A DNA stretch of 64,000 nt from Haliclystus octoradiatus (lineage: Eukaryota; Cnidaria; Staurozoa; Stauromedusae; Haliclystidae): contig OU744452.1 of NCBI GenBank assembly GCA_916610825.1, positions 17,075,103-17,139,102 of the forward strand, read 5' to 3'. Below, one piece after another: positions 1 to 13,600 of the stretch. The stretch's first letter is position 1. Every line of letters begins with the position of its first letter. The notes under the pieces were generated by a model that searched no databases, was not told the DNA's origin, and worked only from the letters and a program-made list of their open reading frames with translations. A program made the position numbers and the translations under genes.

Positions 1-3000
1 AATATTTCAATGGTCTGTGTGATTCAAAATACAATGTACCGGTAAACGTTCTTTTTTCAAAAATTCCTGTCGAAATTAGTTGATAAAACTTTGTCAGATT
101 CTCAAAGCTGAAGAAGAATAGGAAACTGCAATGTATTACTAAAGAAATAATATCAACAAAGCTATCTCTATTTAGGAAAGACTAACGTTTTTAAGTTTAA
201 ATTTGATCCAAGGACATTATAGTAAGTGAAAACATTGAATTGAATTGATACAAACACGGCAAAAGCGTGTGGTAGCCCTTTCAAACAAAATATATCCTAG
301 GAGTATGTTATATGCACCTACCGTAAGTTGCCAAGGTTTTGCTAATTTCTCTAAATAATAAAACACCATTCGATGACATAACATCAAATTGTAGACGTTG
401 TGATCGATTCTGTGCCATTTCCGTCCATAATTTTAAAATATTACTTGTGACAGTAGTATCATGGTACCATAATTCTAATGCTTTGTGAAACACGCTAGTA
501 TATTTTGGATATCTATTCAAACAAGTTAAAGAAATATACTAACATCACATTGTACTTAATCAGTTGTGTCGGAATTCAAAATTCATGGAAACAATTTGAG
601 TTGGACTAAAGGATCGATGTACAATATTTGAATTGCCAATTACGAAGAAACAAATAGTTTACAAATTTGCATCTAGCAGAAATACAATTTCGAAAACAGC
701 CATTACATATCCTAATCGACCACCGAATTGTCTTGCGATAGAAAACAAACAGGGGGTATTTTTTATGATTTATGAATAACAATCCGATCCTTGATCTGAA
801 GAGAATTTTTCTGTTGGACTTTTTACCACAAACTGGTCAGGGCCCGAAAAACTATTTGGCCTCCCGGAAACCTGAATTTATATTTGAAAATCTTCGGAAA
901 ATTTTTCCAGGAAATACTGAAAACCCATTGAAATATCAACAATTTCAAATTTTGTGTTGCCATGGTAACACAGAATTTTAGGAGAAAATATTTTAGCAAT
1001 ATGTCTTCATCTCAACAAGTTTCATATAAAAAATTTTTTTTTAAATCCTTGACAATGTTGACATTGAAAATAATAAAAAAACAGTTTCTGGGTAAATTAA
1101 ATCTCTGCAAAAAACGTTTTGTATTTGTTGTTTTTCTGAGATCAAGTAAGTCAAGGTGTTGACAAAGGTGTCTCTTCACAACTTTGCAAGGAAGAATTAA
1201 ACAAACTTTGAAAAGAATCAGACATTTTGTTGTTAACATTTCAAATGAGAAAAGTATCCAAGATAATAGACAAAAACAACAATTAAAGGAGACAAAGGTT
1301 CACAATAAATTCTTCAAGCATAATTGAAAAAAATTACACCTTCGGAAAATCGTTTTTTAAACTCACTCGAAAGTCGATTTTCTTCGGAATTTTGTCTAGC
1401 CTTCCGGAAACCTAGTTGTCGGGTTGCAGGGTTTTGTCGGATCCTGCCTATACGATTTTTTTGTGGTTAGTCCTTCTTTCACAATTTCGGATAAGTTCAA
1501 ATTCGGATAAATGCATTGAATATCGCAGGCAATTTTGGCTTGCACTTAAGCGGGTTACACAGTACAAAACAGCTTTTGATGGAAATGTGTACGGCACGAT
1601 ACCCATGGAGTTTGTTATAGATCTAATACGCAACGAGATTTCAACTTAAAAACATATTAAATAACAACAAATTATTGATAAAAAGGATACAGCCATTCGA
1701 AGAATAGCATATAACTTGTTCTTGTGTTAAATGCAAAAATCAATCCCTTCAGATCTCTACAAACACCAATAACAAGTTGCTACGAGAAAACAAAACAAAA
1801 TATAATTATACTAGCAATGAGTGTGGTCCATAATGGACCTTGTATGATGAAACTTTCAGATCACTTATAATTAAACAATTGACTAAGCTGACTATCGCTG
1901 TATAATACGGAGTATGAACTCTTGAGGAGAACATGAAACACAATACGCATTGAAACGATGTAGCATTAATCAATACATCTTAATCATTATTTATATTAAC
2001 TGTTCATAAAAAGTTCATGAACAGTTCATGAACAGTCCTGAACTTTACATGAACTGTTCATGAACAGGTTCATGAATGCAAGAACTGGTTCATGAATATG
2101 AAACAGCTCAAAAAGTTCATGAACATTTCATGAAATGTTCATGAACTTTCATGAACTATAGGGCAATTTCACGTTCATGAACTCATGAATTCTTCTTCAC
2201 AGTGTTTGCTCTTAAAAGGGGACAAACAAAGACAACCAATAACAAAACCCAACAACAAGCTCATTATTAACAAATCATAGCAGAAATCAGATGTTAACCA
2301 ATAATTTACCTTTGTTTCAGAATTATCATAAACACTAGCAGTGCTGCCAAATCTTTCTAATAAATTTTGAAGAACAGCTATGGAAAAGACAAAGAATATA
2401 TCATTGTTCACATTTATAGTCTTAAATATCCAAAATTTCTGTTGAAATTAGTGTAATAAAAACTAGGCCATACAGTGCATGCAAAGAGGACTTTATATAT
2501 ATTTATGTCAAATTGGTATAATGGGTATTATTCAAACCAATGTACACCTCTTGAAAATAGACTGAAAAGAAGGATGCAGAAAATTTCTGATTGGATCTCA
2601 GCAAGAAAGAGACACATTTTAGAGTTTATAAATGCAGAAAAACGCTGAAATCCGCCAAAATAATGAACTATTTCATATCTGACATCATGAAAATTTCATA
2701 AGGGGATCATGAATAGTTAATGAACTTTTTTTTAAATGGGCAAATGAATTCCGGAATTTTTCTATGGGGCTCAGGGTCTGACAATAGATCGAGACTTCTT
2801 TTAACATTTCAACATTTCTTCTGAATAGTGCACTGATAGCTCAGTGGCAGAGTGTCCGCACTTTGGGCGGGAGATTGGAGTTCGATTCCTGGTCTGTAGT
2901 GCATGCATGTTTGTATTTGTTAGTAAAACATCAAATATCTCACTTGAAAACTGACTGAGAAAACAGCGGGAAAAAGGATCACACACACAAAGATTTTATA

Positions 3001-4048
3001 GGTCCAAAGAAAATTTATAGATACAACCAAAAATTTCAATTTCCTTCTTAGTTTGCCCTGGTCTTCAGGTCAGATCATCACTTTTGTCAGATCGTGCAGA
3101 TGCTACATTTCAGACAATGTGCATGAAATTCTCATCTATTATCTGCATGCGATTATACTTTAACGACATACCTGACAATGGCATTGTAAACACTTGAAAC
3201 CTTTCATCTTCATCACCCATATCAACCAATAACAATCTCCCTAGCGCACTGTAAAACACTGACCGACATTTGATTATACCACTTGCTTGTAATCCCAAGA
3301 ATGGAAAATGTTCAGGCTAAGATAAAGTGGAATAGGAGGTTTGGAATGGCATCTGCATTCTAAATGTTATTACTGTGAACATGTATATAACAGACATATA
3401 TAAGGTTTAGATACATTGACCATTATAAACAGGTGGCCTTTATATGCAGGATTGATTGAATAGCATAGAGTACAACCTGTACATAACAGCCACCTTAAAG
3501 ATCTAGATAAATTGACAACTATATGAAAATATTTGAATTAAATTACATCCATGTCACACAAGTTTAAGAAAGCAAAATGTCCTCAATTACATGAACTGTC
3601 CGTACAGTTTATGAAAGGCTCATGACAAACGAGAAAAGTCCAAATCCCAGAAGTCTGAGGTAACAAAATTCAGGAGGAAACAAATTTAATAGGATAAAAT
3701 TTAATTCTATAGACATTTTGACGATAGACTTCAGAGAAAATCTGCTGATGTTAATTGGATTTTACTGTCTCCGGTTCAAGACTTTGGAATTGGAAATCAA
3801 CAATGTAAATCCGTATTCAAGTCGTGGTTTATGTCACAAAAGCTAAAGTTTTTGTCCCAGTAAATGTCTTTTAAATTTCACCGAAATTAGATTTTGTTTT
3901 AATGAAGATATTTATTGCGTCTTTCAGTACATTGTGGGGCAAAATTCAGAAGAAAATTTTAAGACAAACTTAGGATTCCAGAAGGTAAAATCTTTTCTCA
4001 AGCCTTGAAAAGCCCAAACAATTTAACGTTCACAAACTGTACATGAAC

Positions 4049-4101
<53 letters not shown>

Positions 4102-5814
4102 TTATTGAGTATACCTTGTAAGCCATTTCCGGCTTTTTTACAAAGGGCTCATACAGAATAATACATTTAAATTAAGAAAACATTAATATAAAGATTAAAA
4201 GCTAATTAATTAGAATACATGGATATAATTATTATTTTGATAGATATAGATATGATTTACATTTTTTTTTATAAATGGCACTGTCAGTAATCGCTTTCAT
4301 CGAGGATGGCAGACCGTTTCACAAACAAGCACCTGCTGATTGGAAAGAGTGACGATGGCTTTGTTTGATGTAGATGTCATTATTGGTTGAGGATCGTGTT
4401 TTGGTGGTTAATGGAGAAGAGAAGAATGTGGTTAACATAGGAGGAGCTTTCTGAAATTTAATTTTTTGTACCCAGGAAAGCTGGTTGAGTTTCACCCTGT
4501 CTCTAATGCTGAGATGTTTATACTGTCCTTGAACTCACACAAATCTTTTGGCAAATACAAAAACACAGTTCTGTCACCTGGCTACCCTCTAGTCATGACC
4601 AGCAGTGACAAAAGCAATGTTAGTTGTTGATCTGTTATTATATATCTGACACTATAACTAACAGAAAAATAAATTTATTAGGAATGAGCCACCTTGTTGA
4701 TTCCTAATAAATTTATTTGCTGTTACTTATTCTAATTAAAAGTTTCTTCGAAAAACATTTTAGTATGAAAGATAGCGACAAAAAATCACGAACAAATTTA
4801 ATCGTGATTTTTTGTCGCTATCTTTCATATTAAAATGTTAGTTATTCTGTCAAATTATTGTCAAAGAAGACTCTTATTGAAAAGTTATAAAATTACGAGT
4901 GAAAATCTTAATTTTTAAAAATAGGAATAATACATATATTTCAATAAGCCTCTTCGGAGTTTAAAAGTTTCATTACTCTGAGGTGGGATAAACAGAGTAA
5001 ATTCAATAGAATTATCCTGCGTTTCTTCCTTAGGGACTGGTATTAACAATGAGAAATATGAAATTGATAAGGAACTCCGAAGAGGCTTATTGCTCAGGCT
5101 GTACTAAAAGGATAAATCTCATAGACATCTCAGCCAGTCTGGATAATTCAACAATACTGGTGGCATGAGTCTTACCGTATGGTTACTAAGTAAAAATTGT
5201 ATAGCATCTAATTTGACAAGCTTTCTTGCACTTGAAAACCTACAAAAATGATTTTTAAAAGTTGAAATAATTGTTCAAACTATTACTCAATTAGTAAAGT
5301 GGTACAACAATCAATAATGAGTGTCTATAATATGCGGCCTTGGTGTAGTGGTTAGAGCGTTGGACCACGGCCCGCAGGGTCTCGGGTTCAATCCCTGGCC
5401 GGAGCACTATAGGTTGGCGTCAGGAAGGGCATCCGGCTATAAACGCACACAAACTTCAAAATACGAACCAATTTAACCAACCACCCCGGTGAAAAAAAGC
5501 TGCAAGCTTATCCGGTTTGTGGATAAATGATAAATCCAAAAAAAAAAATATATATATATATATAGTATTAGATATTATCTAATAGCAGTAAAACAGTGCT
5601 CAATGTCAGTTGACAGAGCTGTAAATATAATAAAGAAGTCAAAGACTACACATTTTGATACTGTTACTTAAAGTTTCACGCTTTATGCGATCCTCAGACA
5701 GTTGAGACTAATCAATCGATAATTGAAATAATTGATTAGTCTTAACTGTCTGAGGATCGCATAAAGCGTGAAACTTTAAGTAACAGTATCAAAATGTGTA
5801 GTCTTTGACTTCTT

Positions 5815-5854
<40 letters not shown>

Positions 5855-8800
5855 ATAATAATCTGATGAGTCCCTTGGCAGGGACGAAAAACGTGTCAGA
5901 CCACTCGCTTTATAAATTGAACAATCAATAAGTCAGGAAATGTTTTGAAGTTAAGGGGAATATTTTCAACCAAATTAGAGGCCAGCTAAGGAGTGTATGA
6001 GGGTCAAACCAAAAGTGTACAGATGCATACAGAGGGAGGGGATGGGTGTCATCATCAAAGTACATAGGCGTTTCTACTGTCTCTGTAGCACTTTTGAAAT
6101 ATTATAATGTTATCAATTATCATTTTATTGATGATTAAATCGATTTTTATAGTAGAAAAGTTAAATTATAAAATTAATATTTAACTGAAAAAATGTGTGT
6201 TTCTGAAAGGGTTGCACTTGTATACTATCAAAAGCAGAAACAAAAAATTTGTAAAAATGCAGGGAAATTGCAGGCTGCAACATTGTCAGTATGTAATCAA
6301 AAGGGGATGATCTAACAATGTACAGTTGTGTATAGGGGGAGAGAGTGTCAAATAGGGGAATATTTTACTGGGTCTGTACTTTATGGATGGCCCCTTGGCA
6401 TACGATATATATAACAGCAAGCTATGGGAAAAAATTGACCACTATATGCAGGTGGCCTTTATATACAGGGTTGATTCCAACAGAAATGCCGTTTTAGATC
6501 TTTCTAGAGTGGCCACTATAGACAGTTGATATTCATACACAGGGCTGATTCAAATGAAAATATTAATTTAGTCATTGCTATAGTGACCACTATAGACAGG
6601 TGGTCATTATATAGAGGTGACTGTTATAACAGGTTTAACTGTATGTTCTATACACTACACAATACATACCCACTGGAGAGGTCACTCAGCAATGTTAATG
6701 TGGCTGAGATGATTGGCTCTGATGGTGACCAGTATTTCATATTAGTTATCCTAAACAACAAACCAAAAACAAACAATAATTAACAACAATCTTGGCTGAA
6801 AAAGTAAGACAATGTTGCTCGACATTCTGTAAAACATGCCTTTGGCAACTTCACAATTTTTTTTTCTTTTTCGGAACTTTTTTGTGAATGTAGAATTTGA
6901 GTTAAAATAAATAAATTGATGATGATGATGTTTGTTTGTTTGTTTGTTTGTTTTGATTTAATACCAATATACCAGTTTACATAGATACAGGTGTGTGGTA
7001 AGTATTATTTAATATTATTATTAAATATTATTATTATATTATATTTGTATATATATATATATTGATGATATTGATGATATTGATATTGATGATGATGATG
7101 ATGATGTTTGTTTGTTTCATTTATTGTCAATATATCCAAAATAAATACAGGATGTGTGACAGGTTTGTAAGATGTAGTCTTATTTATACATATTCAATTA
7201 AATTATTTACATGACTACAGGCTAGATAATATCATCAACTTGACTTTCAGAAAGTCGCTTTTTTAATGACTTCGAGATAAATATCCCAAGTCTTCTTGTG
7301 ATTTGGGATGATGCTTTGGTAAACAAAACCTTTAACTGTTCTTTGGTGTCAATCTGTCTGAAGTTTGTATATACTTCTTCAGCTATTTTGAAAAATTGAT
7401 CGCGTAGATCGGTATTATCAATGCATTGAAACAGAAGGTGCACTTCATCGTCAATATAGTTTTCATCACAAAATTTACATGTTCGTTCTGGGTATGGAAT
7501 GTCAAAGTATCTACCAGTCTGAACCCCGAGTTTATGTGCACTAGTTCGTAGTTTAGTTATTGCACGCCTAGCGGAGGCATTTGGTATTAGTAGGTAACTT
7601 TGAAATTCAAAATTTTCATAAATATTTGCATAAAAATTTAATTGATTGGATCTGTTTAGGCTGTTAGTGATTAAGTTTTTAAATTTTTCAGAATATTTAT
7701 CAATTAGCTCTTCTTTGATTGTATTGATTAATTTTTTTTTACTCCATTTACTAGCAGTATCTTTGGATAGTAATAATGAAAGGTCTATGTTGACTTCTGA
7801 CAGAAAGGATTTAGCTTTTCCTAGCCAAGATGTTGGCGAGTTATCGAGCATTTGCTCAGAAAAGGATTTATATATAAGCGTGCTTCGATCGGAGTTGATT
7901 AGTCGTAGCAAGTACTTCAATACAGTGACTTTAATGTCTATCTGCAGTGGTGCAATGCCTAGATCTCCTCTTACTGCTAGGGTGTTCGTATTTCCCTTTA
8001 CGCTCAGCATTTGGCGCATGATTTTTCTTTGCAGTGCTTCCAGTATGTTGTTCTCTTCACTAGTTATAGTGTCTCCCCAAATGTCGGAAGCATAGAGGAG
8101 AATTGGTTTAACAACGGTATTATATAGCGTATGATGGATAGCAACGTAGTTCGTGGGGGATCCCTTCAACGAGCGCCTGCTCATGTTCCAGGCCTTTTCA
8201 CCTTTTTTACATAACTCTTTTATACCAAAAATCTGCTTGCATAATCTATGGAATGTGAATCCAAGATATTTATAACTATCAGTGTAAGTAAGTTGTTTCC
8301 CGTCTATATAAAAATTGTGCGAAGGTCCCGATGGTTGTAATTTGGAAAACACGATACATTTTGACTTGTCGTGGTTGACATTTAGTTTCCATTTGGAACA
8401 ATATTGGGAAGTTATATTAATACAGTTTTGAAGCCCTTGTGGGGTGGAAGAAAAAAGAACAATGTCGTCTGCAAACATCAGACAGTTTAATGGTTGATCT
8501 AGCAAGATAATAGGATCAGAGGAATTACATGTGATGGTTTTGGCAAGGTCATTTACAAAGATATTAAAGAGATTTGGGCTAAGTATGCAGCCTTGCCTTA
8601 CTCCAATGTTTGGTGTGATTGCTTTGGTTAGCCTTTTGTTATGGATAATGAATGCAGAATTGTCAGAGTACAAACTTTTGATCATGTCATAAAACTTGCC
8701 AGTGATATTGAGTTGCTCTAGTTTTTGTAGGAGCCTCTTTTGGCAAACAGAATCAAACGCTTTTTTTAGGTCAATGAAGCAGGCATATAGCTTTTGATGG

Positions 8801-10616
8801 TTTTTTGTATATTTTGCAACGATTGTTTTTAAGCAGAATAAATGGTCGGTTGTTCGGCGATTTTCTTGGAAACCTCCTTGGGTTGGGTGAATTAATTTGT
8901 TTGTTTCCAAAAAATTGTTTAGTCTTTCGTTAAGAACGATACAGAAAAGTTTACCAAGGATACTTGTTAAGCTTATTCCTCTATAATTAGAAGGGTCGAG
9001 TAAGTCACCAGATTTGTGAATTGGTAAGATCATAGATTCTTTCCAAGCCAGAGGGAAAATACCGCATTGTAAAATGTTGTTGAAAAGTTTTTTGTATATT
9101 TTTAGAAATTTATCAATCGTACAATGAATCATCTCTGATAGGACACCATCAGTTCCTGGAGATTTTCGAATTTTCAAAAGTTTTAAAGACGTCAGAATTT
9201 CATCTTCCGTTATGGGTAGATTTAAATTTGAACTGTCGTGAAAATCGAGAAGGCTTGGTGATGATGGTACTCGTAATGGCATTGATGCTTCGCTAGTTGA
9301 ATCGTCGACGGTTAGAGTATCTTCGTGTAATTTTTTAAAATGCAGAAGTAAATCTTCAGGGTTTGGCATTTTTTCGTTTGACGATTGTGTTTTCAGATTA
9401 TTATTTATAAGTTCCCAAAATCTACTTCTGTTGGTATACATAGCATTATTAATTTCATTTAAAACTGTTGCCTTGTAATTTTGCTTCGATTTTTTTATCT
9501 CGGTTTTGTAAGCTTTACGCATTTTGAAGAGACGTCCGCGTAGGTAAGGGTTGCTTGGATTGACTTTTAATAACCGAATAATGTTGTTTAGCTGGGATTT
9601 TATTCCTGAACATGTTTTTGTATACCAATTTGCTTTGGGTTGCCTTTTGGAAATCTGTTTGCTGAATGATTTTAGCCTGAAAATGCCATCACACGACAAA
9701 GTTAATGTATCAGTTATAGTAGTTATGAAGTTATTGAGGTCGTCTTCGTTTTCGATAATATTCGATTCAAGTTCTTGAAGGGTCTGTCTAACTTTTAGTT
9801 GGTCAAATTTTGCACTATACTCTGATACTCTATCATGCAACCAAATATAGCGAGACGGCCTGGTATTAGTAAAGATATCAGGATTAACTGTATTCTTTGG
9901 TATGATACTGTCAAAAGTTAAACTGAGATGCAGTGCACAATGATCAGAATAGATTAAACCTTCTTGGTCAACAGAAAGTGATTTGAGGATATGCTGGTCA
10001 TTCAGATATAATTTTTCAGATGCCAGTACAAAATCTACCACGCTCGATCCTTTAGCGTTACAAAAGGTCATTTCTCCATTTTCATCTCCTTTCAGTCTAC
10101 CATTTAGAATTCTCAGCTGGTTACTTGTACATATATCAATCAAATGTCTGCAATATTCATTCCGAGTGTCGTCTCGTGATTTTCTAGAAACAATATCAAA
10201 ATCTAGCTCGTATGATGATGGTAAATCGAAAAAAATATCTTCGTCATTTTCGATAAAATCTTGGGCGTTGCCTATTCGAGCGTTAAAGTCACCCCCAAGA
10301 ACCACGTCACAATCGCATGGGATGTTTATAAGTTCACGTTGGAGAATATCAAAAACATGGGACTTATGAATAGCGTCCACAGATGAAACGTGGGGGCTGA
10401 TGTACAAAAAACCTATATATAAATCCTTTTCAAATGCAAAGAATGTTTTATTAAGTTTAAGCCAGACAATGTCATCTGACTCTGATTGTATTTCAGTGAT
10501 ACCGCACTTGATATCATGTTTAATTAAAGTTATTATTCCTCCTGAATTTCGAAGATTATTTTTGGATTTTTTAGATCTATTTTTGAAATTAGCAGTATAT
10601 TGGTTTTGAAGTGGAA

Positions 10617-10660
<44 letters not shown>

Positions 10661-13600
10661 CGATAAACACAAAAGTATAAACAGTATGTGAATTTTAGAA
10701 TTCTATGTAATGCTCTCAATCATTTATTATGCAAAATAATGCCACTTTATGAAAATTGTGGAAATAATCATAACCAACTTCCATCTTGATTGAGCCTTTT
10801 CTATTTTCTTACAAAGAAATGGTGATATAAAATGGTTTAAGTAAGAAAGCATATAGCATTCCATCCAAGCTTCAATTATTATAACGAAGGCTTTGACAAA
10901 CAAAGAAGAGTTTTCAACTGAAATTATTGATTGCAAATCAACGTGATTCTGATGACACAGCTCAAACTCTGTCCACCGTAACACAATTGATTGTTAGCAA
11001 TAATAGCAATGAAGATAGCAAAAAATGTCATTCTGAAATAATAAGATAATGATACGTACATCTTCCTCACGAATACTGTCAACATCATTGTTTCATCAGA
11101 AACACCTATTCTTTCTGATAAAACTTGATAAACCTAGAACAGAAATGTCAAAGTATATGTTTGGAATTTATTTTTATTTACTTATTTATTTTATTTTATT
11201 TGCCATTTATCCACAAACCATGTAAGTTTATTTTCACCAGGGGGGGGGGGTTGTAAGTTAATTAGTATTTTTGAAGCTTTTGTGCATTTTACGGCCAGAT
11301 ACCCTTCCTGAAGCCAACCAATAGTGCTTCTGCCAGGGATTGAACCCAAGACCCTGCGGTCGGAGGTCCAAATCCCTAACCACTACACCAAGGCTGCACT
11401 AATTGGAAGCAATTGATTGATTGGGATTGGTTGGTGGATTGATTGGCAGATTGATTGGAAGCAACACAAAGAGAAGAAAACAAAAATTACATGAACCATT
11501 AACTTACCTTTGAGCTCTTGCATATTTGATCACCAATATAAATTTTGCGGAATTCATTGAAAAACGCTAAAATTGCTGTTTCAAGTTTTTCACAACCACC
11601 CTATGGAAACAAGAGCCAATAAGCATTACAAACATGCAATATAGAGGTCACATGTTCATAATTGTCATTTTAGTATTTCCCAAAATACAGTGGAACCTGT
11701 ATATAACAACCAGCTATGAAGTAGATAAATTGACCACTATTTACAGTTGGTCTTTACATACACTTTAGTATTTCAAAAATACAGTAAAATCTGTATATAA
11801 CAGCCAGCTATGAGAGGTAGATAAATTGACCATTATCTGCAGGTGGTCTTTATATGCAGGTTTGGTTCAATAGCAATTCTATTGTAGTCACTGCTAGAGT
11901 GACCACGACAGACAGGTGGCTGATGTATAGAGTTGACCAGATAACAAGTTTGATTGCACTCTGCTAAATCAACAGGTGTATATAAAGACCACCTGTATTT
12001 AATGGTCATTTCTATAGGATATCTAATTTCATTCCACAATTTAGTTCAACCTCATTTTCGTAATAAATTGAACACATAATTTATTAATTCAATTGACACA
12101 GTCCTCTAAAGCAGTTATAAGAATAAGAGAAATAATACATTTTCATAGTTACATTTCCTCTAGATTTCATAGCAGACTTTTATATACAGGTTTCAATGTA
12201 AACAATAACTTGAATAAATAAATCTAGAAAACAGTTTGTCATTGATTAAAATATATTATTGCTTGAATTCATTTATTCTCTTCCCTTTCTCGAATTCATT
12301 TATTCTCTTCCCATTCTTTTGACTTCAGATTTTCAGATGGCATCAATCTCTGACTGTCGTCTTGGATTCCCTTATTTTATCAGCCACAAAATGGACCTCA
12401 TAATGCATAACAATGGGCCTATTATAGAACCACGATGTCGGATTTTGGTACAGATAGAATGTTTAATTAGTTCAGTTTTGCTTAGTAAACTCAAAACAGA
12501 TGACAGCGATAGAAAAACATGGAATTTCATAACGTTTCGCTATACTGTATCTCATTTTCATTTTCATCTTTGTGTATCTTTATCGTTGTCATTTGTTACA
12601 AATAAAATATGTACACTATTAAAGGCCATTATGAAACAACATTTCATTACTTGAAAAATAAAAACTTACTTGTGGAAGTTTCAAATCTGTTAAATTCATC
12701 AATTGTAGAACTCTATGAAGAATGAAATAAAAATAAATTGTATGGACAAAAATAGAAACATTAAAATAATATGAAACTTATAAAGAAATATCAAACATTT
12801 ATTATCTAAAGGAAATAAAAGGCCATATCAACAACACATTTGTGGTGGTTTGTGTCAGAATCAACATTTCAGTGAAATTTTGGATTTTGCGTTATTTGAT
12901 TATCTAATATAGAATTTGAATTATTTTCAAATCTTCAATTTTTTTTGTTTCAGGGGACTCCATCTCACTTTACTTTGTTAAAATACATTCAAATTTTCAA
13001 TAATTTCCCACTTTTTGCCCCCAAACTGAAAAGTTTGAATTTTCACCGATTATTGATTCAGACACGAGCCGTCACATTTTGTCAGAGGTAAAACACTGAA
13101 AATAAATAAGACACTTCAAAATATTATTAAGGAAATGTTACAGTTGAACTCGGTTAATATCCCCTCTTTTAATGTCCCACCTTTTTAATATCCCCACATA
13201 AAACTGATTTCTATTTTCCATTCTCCATAATAACTCTCATAATCCTACCTCGCTTAATATTCCACCTTGCTTAATGTCCCGCTTTTCATCCGTACCACAA
13301 AAGTTGTCTCTATTTAACAACATTGTGAAGTTTTATATTAGTCGAAGGACATTGTAGATAAAAACATCCTTCTGCAATATAAACTTGATTCTGAAATGTT
13401 CTTTATTTCATAAAAAGGTCCCTACACACTTGATTCCTATGTCTGCTGCACTCACATTTACATTAAGAAATGTGAAGAGACGCTCGGAAAGTTTGAAAGA
13501 AGACGACGACGACATTGAAGATGTCCCTTTGAAAAGTGAACCAAAGGGGGGAGGCTTTGTAGTAGGAATAGTCGTAGAATCAGTAGCTGGGACAAATGGT

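Noticed and set aside
1012-1239. Small frames in the 0.7-1.7 kb region
   Set aside because: They fall between XPO7 exons 1691 and 512, overlap on both strands and show no family signal.
2829-2902. Functional tRNA gene
   Set aside because: A and B boxes are present, but the anticodon loop lacks U33, the acceptor stem is imperfect, and the same head recurs with SINE bodies.
5334-5410. Functional tRNA genes at the SINE family 1 heads
   Set aside because: The heads are fused to a shared body and A-rich tail in every copy and lack a full cloverleaf.
7646-10609. Several plus-strand frames within the LINE
   Set aside because: They are antisense shadows of the reverse-transcriptase frame.
10620-10719. 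Poly-His N-terminus of the LINE frame as a real protein feature
   Set aside because: It is the translation of a (GAT)n microsatellite at the truncated 5' junction, and the nominal start is TTG.
12259-12654. 131-codon open frame on the plus strand
   Set aside because: It lies antisense in an XPO7 intron, is built partly from a short tandem repeat at its start, has no recognisable domain and no splice or regulatory context.
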